A DNA stretch of 64,000 nt from Platerodrilus igneus (lineage: Eukaryota; Arthropoda; Insecta; Coleoptera; Lycidae), in contig JARFIW010001469.1 of NCBI GenBank assembly GCA_036346225.1, positions 15,160,001-15,224,000 of the forward strand, in the 5' to 3' direction. The notes beneath the pieces are model-generated. The model did not search any database and had not been told where the DNA came from. It was given only the letters and a program-made list of their open reading frames with translations. The position numbers were made by a program, and so were the translations under genes. Each line of letters starts with the position of its first letter. Position 1 is the stretch's first letter. Shown one piece after another: positions 58,440-64,000 of the stretch.

Positions 58440-61400
58440 TGCATTTCACCGGCACCCCCACTTTCAAGTGGGAGATTGAAAATGCGTGCGTTCGTTTGTG
58501 CTAGTTTGTGCTGCAAACCTCATCGTTTGTGCTACTTCTGTTCTCGAGATATACAAAAAACAAGTTGGCGTGCTGCTGAAACGTCCGCACCCCCACTCTC
58601 TCAGAGAGGAATATAAAATGGGGCATTCGTTTGTGCTACGTTTGTGCTGGTTTGTGTCGCAAACCCCATCGTTTGTGTTACTTCCGTTCTTGAGATATTA
58701 CAAAAAAAGTTGGAGGTGCTGTTGAAACAGCATGCGGTGCATTTGTTTGTGCTACGTTTGTGCTAGTTTGTGCTGCAAACCCCATCGTTTGTGTAACTTC
58801 CGTTCTCGAGATATACAAAAAACAAGTTGGGGTGCTGCTGAAACGTCCGCACCCCACTCTTTCAGAGGGATATATAAAGTGGGGCATTCGTTTGTGCTAC
58901 GTTTGTGCTGGTTTGTATCGCAAACCCCATCGTTTGTGTTACTTCCGTTCTCGAGATATTAAAAAAAAAGTTGGAGGTGCTGTTGAAACAACCGCACCCC
59001 CACCCTGGCGGAGGAGGACAGAATGCAGTGCATTTGTTTGTGCTACGTTTGTGCTGGTTTGTGCTGCAAATCCCATCGTTCGTGCTGCTTCCCTTTTTAT
59101 TTGAATCCATTTTTAATATTAGCTAGCTAGATTTGGATAGTTTTAAGACGACCCTTCAAGTCGCAAAGGTAAGCGGAGCTGGCAGCTGCTATCCGGTATT
59201 ACGGATCCTTCTCCATTCATTTATGCGTGTGTATTGTGGATCGGGCTAACTCCAGAATCAATGCTAGGGATACCGTTCTTTAAACCCTATTTTTAGTTTC
59301 AGTTTGTTAGATTTTATTTATTGATTAACCTGATGTTAGATTAAATTTGGAGCACGTATACTTTTCGCGTATAAACCCAATGTAGTACCTTCGGGTGGAG
59401 CATTGGAGACGTGGCCGGAAGCATAGCGGCCCTTAATTACATTATAATGCTTCCTTCTCGCGGTATTAAAAAAATTGGGGTTGTTGTAGAAATGAAATGA
59501 ATGAGACTGAGGTGTGTGGTTTAAAATTCACAAATTTGTTGAAAGCACTTGTAATCGTTTGTGCTCCGTTTGTGCTACATGGTGTAATGATTTTTTTGTT
59601 TCACCTGTCACCCCTCTGGTTAGGGTTGTCTTTTTTATCTAGAAATATGCAAATACAACGGGAACAAATTTTTTCCGAAACTAGTCTCATCCTTTGTTTA
59701 ACGTGAGTTTAAATGCGATTCTCCGTCACATTGTAATTGGCGAAAAAAATTCCTCCTTAAGAGGAGTTTTTGCATGCAGCTCTGCTGTAGGAGGAGATCC
59801 TCTATTGATTGGGCATTACACCGCGTATCGCTGGCGCGAGAAGTGCCTGAAATGGGAATTGTATGATGATCTTCAGGACAAGTTCTTAAATGTTATGTCG
59901 CGAAAGACGAAATGTTTCTTTATTTTGAGTTTTACAAGTTTTTTTGATTTACTTTTAAGTTGTTTCTAATAAAATATTCGTTCAATTTCTCCGAAAAATA
60001 AATTTTTATTTCAAACTTTGTTCACTTCAAAGCGCCCTTAAACCGACCCTAAGTTTTGACAATATCAACTTATAGTCTATTGTCAACACTCAAAAGTAGC
60101 CGTAAAAAATATACATAGTATATCTACATAAATAATGTCTATAATTATTATAAACATTGCTAAAATCTAATTAGTTGACTTTTACAGTTGTCCTTACTTA
60201 TCTGTTCACAGGAGAGGATTAAAATTGTTCAGAGTGATCGTGGAATTGAGGTCTCCTTATTCAACTTCTTCTATGGTAATAAAGGCCGGATCCGGACATT
60301 GGGGCACGGCAGTAAGGACGCAGCCGAGAGGTCGCGGGTCATTTGTAGGCGAGGATAGTAGGGCGCGAGCCGTTAGATCGCCGCCGATAAGGTGTAGGAC
60401 AGGGGAGCCCAGCGCACATCGTGCGGGACACTAGGGCGCGAGGACAGTAGGTCGGGAGCCAAATTCCAAAAAACTCCAAAAATAAAAAGGATTTGGTCAT
60501 CAACTTTTTTTGTGTTTTAATATGTTTTAATTCTTTTTGTATCGTGTTCCTGCATGTGTTGATGAAAATGGACAGGCAGAATTTTTGAAAATGCTCCTCC
60601 AGCAGCCAAAGTACTGATCCACGCAGAAGCAAGCATTCGTTGAAAGTATTAAAAGAACAATATTTTGGCAGTCAAGAGCATCTTCAAAAATTCAACCAGT
60701 ACATTTTCATATAAACACGCACAGAGACATCAAACAAGAAGAATTAAAACAATAAACAACACAGAAAAAAAGTTACAGCGCCCGCTTAGAAAGCATTTAA
60801 TATTTTATTATAGGTTGATTTAATATTTTTTTGTAACCCTAACAGTTTCACGCTCTAACTTTTTTGTGTCTTATTATCCCGACTGTCCCGCGATATAACA
60901 GCCCGCGTCCTTACTACCCTTGCTCCCTGTTGTCCGGCGCTCTAACGGCGGCGCCCTAACGACTTGCGCCGTACTATCCTCGCGTTCAAATCACACGCGC
61001 CCTAACGGCGGCGCCCAGCCGACCGCGCCTTACAAGCAGCGCACAAATATCCTACACCGAATAAAGGGTGCTCAGAGTCACAGGTTTAAAGTTGGAAAAA
61101 AATTATTTTTGGATTTGGCTTAACAATTCAATATTGTTCAACTGCTTGCAGGATAAATTTTTAAATTTGAAAGGGGGGGGGTCCACGGAGTTGTGAGAAC
61201 CGGATAAAAATTAATATGATTTTCAGATTCCGTACGAAATTTTTGTGTCTTAATAGGTCTGATGGCAGTTTTCGGAAAAATTTGTTTCCGTTGTATTTGC
61301 ATATTTCTACATAAAAAAAGACAACCCTAACCAGAAAGGTAACTGGTGAAGCAAAAATCTGGCACCATGTAGCACAAACGAAGCACAAACAATTACAAGT

Positions 61401-61556
61401 GCTTTCAACACATTTGATGAACTTTCAACCACACACCTCACTCTCATTCACTTCATTTCTATAGCACCCCCAAATTATCGCGAGAAGGAAAGCAGCACAA
61501 ACGATGGAATTTGCAGAACAAACCAGCACTAACGTAGCACAAACTAATGCAACGCA
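58440..61556. mobile_element. Foldback-like element, copy B, left arm and core
   Basis: Left end TGCATTTCACCGG at 58440, tandem repeats to 59086, the 353-bp insertion at 59096-59448, the core with GC-rich blocks (about 60285-60460 and 60865-61030), and the inner right arm from 61255 to the Gypsy insertion point at 61556. The outer right arm lies beyond the window. Confidence 0.65.
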
Positions 61557-64000
61557 AGTTATGTATCCCTCAATTTACCTATATGTATTGAATATATTGA
61601 ATCTAATAGGAATTATTAGAAATTGTTAAATAAAGTATAAGTTCATTGCAACAATGTAATACAAGGATAACCCAGAGAGGTTATTAACAGTTCATGAGAA
61701 CGGATATGCAACTTTGAATCCGAGAAGGCAGTGATACTGCAGGTGGCAGGTCACAGACGGTTAACATACCGCAATTACCTAGAAATAAGATTGTTACAAT
61801 GTAATAAAGTGTAGAATTAAGAGAAAAGCAGACATGAGATCTGCAACTTCCCACAGCCATGTGAGGGGCAGTTATTATAAAAAGCCCGGGAGCTCACGGC
61901 GCGGCAGTCAGTCTTCAAACTACATACTTCGTTGTTCAAGCTACTCACCTTATTACAATTAATTTAATGTTTTTGAATTAAAGTAAATTTTACAGTTATT
62001 CAAAATTCCATGTTAATTTCTGTTTTAAGATAAAATAAATTTGTTAAGAGTTTGGAATTGTTTTTAAAAACACCGCTCCAAAGGCCCGAACCTTAACTGG
62101 CGCAGTCGTAACGGATGTCAAAAGGGCACTAAAAATCCAAAAATCGGAAGATTGGTGACCAAGAATTTCAATTCGCAATTTTGACAGAACCCAAACCAGG
62201 TTGGAGGAATAACAAGGATCGATCGAATTCAGCACAACAAACCAACGTGGACAAGATACAGTATCGATCGAGCCCACAAAAGAAACAGATGAAGAAATTA
62301 ATGTAAATTCATTCCATTTAAACCAATTGATCTCACAAACTATAATTGATATATGCTAGTTTTATTATTTTATTATTTGATTACTATTATTTTATTAATG
62401 TTATTTTATGCCAATATTTTTTTGAAAATAGTTTACAAAGAAATTATTTTCAAACGAGGATTTATATTGAGAAAATTCTATGAGACTTGAAATTTTAAAG
62501 AGATTTTCTTTTAAAAGCAAAAGAGACTTGATTTTTAAAAGAGTTTTCATTACAATATTATTAAAACAAACCGAAAAATAAACCAAAAACTGACGCATCT
62601 CCATTAATACCAAACGTAACCGAAATACGAAAATTAACTAGCGCGATACAAAACGCACGGTTAATCCAGTAAACTAAAAAGACAGAACGCAAATTAACTC
62701 CATCATATAAAGCTAAATGTAATTCTTTGAACAAGCAATTACAGAAAAGATTATTTAAAACATTGACCTCTATCATACTTTATAAACACTCTGCAAGTAA
62801 CCTGAACTATTAAACCACTGTAATTTAAAACCAGCGTGCAATCCTCACCTAAGATAAGCCATAAGCCCACGAATGGAACATCATTTATTACCTCAGAGAA
62901 ACTACTATTTAAAACAATAACTTTTAGAACCTTTGTATAGAATAACGCAACGCATTTTGCATCACGATCCACAAGTAATTAAATCCATCACGGAGTAGGA
63001 AAGCGCATAAAATTACAACCGACATTAAAACTACTCATCATTTATAAATAAATTGCATTACAAAAAGGTAATTATTATAGTACAAATACTGAATAAAGCT
63101 AAACGTATCATAAGACGCTCATCATAAAAACTCAAACCTACATTACGGGAGATACAATTACAAGACGTGCATCTATAATTGAATACGGAGATAGCTAAAA
63201 ATAATCAGCCGCAACATTTATGCAAAGCAATTACCGAGTAAAGAAGCGATTTATTTAATTCCACAAACTGAAAATAACACCTGTGAGTAAGTATTAATTA
63301 CTTAACAAGTATAATCGCATGTTATACAGCACGTATGCAATTAAATAACCAAGACTACATCTTCTAGTGATTAAATTACAGCGATAAAGTGCAACAAAGT
63401 AATTAACAAGTCATATTTAGAATTCAAGGAGACGAGACAAACGAACTATACGTTTACGCAATTTAATTAAAACCCACGGAAAAAGATATAATTACAAACT
63501 AACGTAAAGCGAAGTAAATACCGCGAAAAATTATTTATCCACTCCAGATTATTTCAGCAAGCAGAACTCACGACAAATTAACGCTCGCGAGATAGAAACA
63601 AGCAAATTCAAGGCTACAGTATCTAAATCAACATTATCAAGTATAAATCTCACAAATTCATTACCGCACCGTGTAACTTAGTACAAATAACAGCAACTAC
63701 GATTCTAAAAATAACCCGACCCAGTACAAACGGAAAATTAATAAATCCAAACCAAAAATAACGATAAAAATAGCAAAATAAACCTAAATTTTTACAAAAT
63801 TTGAAATTACCCAACCTAAACAAAAAATTAATAAATCCAAAGCAAAAATAACGATACAAATAGCAAAATAATTTCAATTTGAAAAAAAAATTTTTTTTTG
63901 AAAATTGCCCAAAAGCGAAAGCAACCCTTAACCAAAATGAGTAGTGCTGACCTAAAAACTTTATTTGGAGACAATCCAAATCTTTGATGGCACGCAAGCG
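61557..64000 (+). mobile_element. Gypsy element, copy B (5' part)
   Basis: 5' LTR 61557-62098, preceded by the same CGCA (61553-61556) as copy A, primer site TGGCGCAGTCG at 62098, then leader and the first gag codons (ATG near 63937, with the same early stop). A 14-bp stretch present in copy A near 43968-43982 is missing near 63497. The element is cut by the window edge. Confidence 0.9.

Larger units (their letters stand above)
52130..64000 (+). repeat. 19.5 kb tandem duplication, copy B (runs off the window)
   Basis: Repeats 32618-44475 in order. The junction at 52130 joins alpha2-delta intron sequence to the middle of unit i; in copy A the same point is preceded by the true upstream part of unit i. 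Copy B therefore starts at the breakpoint. The other end is beyond 64000. Confidence 0.95.

Overview
This window looks like AT-rich intergenic and intronic DNA from an arthropod, most likely an insect. It is dominated by transposable elements and contains one recognisable host gene. The evidence is the TE mix (BEL/Pao, an errantivirus-like Ty3/Gypsy element, a Tc1/mariner-type element, a Jockey/R1-type non-LTR RT), abundant (TA)n tracts, and the 3' end of a voltage-gated calcium channel alpha2-delta gene with insect-like short and very long introns. Nothing in it is bacterial. The species cannot be named from the sequence.

Left part (1-14.3 kb): after about 1.5 kb with nothing recognisable there is a 2.3 kb promoter-bearing, LTR-like unit in inverse orientation. 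Next comes a Tc1/mariner-type transposon (3893-14285) with unusually long terminal inverted repeats of about 470 bp and a broken transposase. It is split by an 8.2 kb BEL/Pao retrotransposon (5825-14024, minus strand, 5-bp target duplication CTTAT). The BEL coding region is frameshifted and carries an internal 1259-bp tandem duplication.

Middle part (14.3-34.2 kb): a tRNA-like sequence is followed by an array of about ten diverged 1.6-2.3 kb units, separated by (TA)n tracts lying between TCACAGCAA and TTGCTGTGA ends. Several units have a TATA box, intron-like donor and acceptor sites, and a unit-specific minisatellite at about the same relative position. They look like solo LTRs of an unfamiliar element or an array of small transcription units. 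This is the least explained structure in the window.

Right part (32.6-64 kb): a direct tandem duplication with a period of about 19.5 kb (32618-52129, repeated from 52130 past the window end). The unit contains the last three coding exons of an alpha2-delta subunit gene on the minus strand. Between the third-last and second-last exons lies a roughly 16.4 kb intron holding a non-LTR RT fragment, a foldback-like element with tandem-repeat arms, and a full-length Gypsy element nested in the right arm (TSD CGCA). In the left copy the second-last exon has a one-base frameshift; in the right copy it is open. The duplication may be real or an assembly or haplotype artefact.

The TE order can be read from nesting: TA-rich unit, then mariner, then BEL; and foldback, then Gypsy, then the 19.5 kb duplication.
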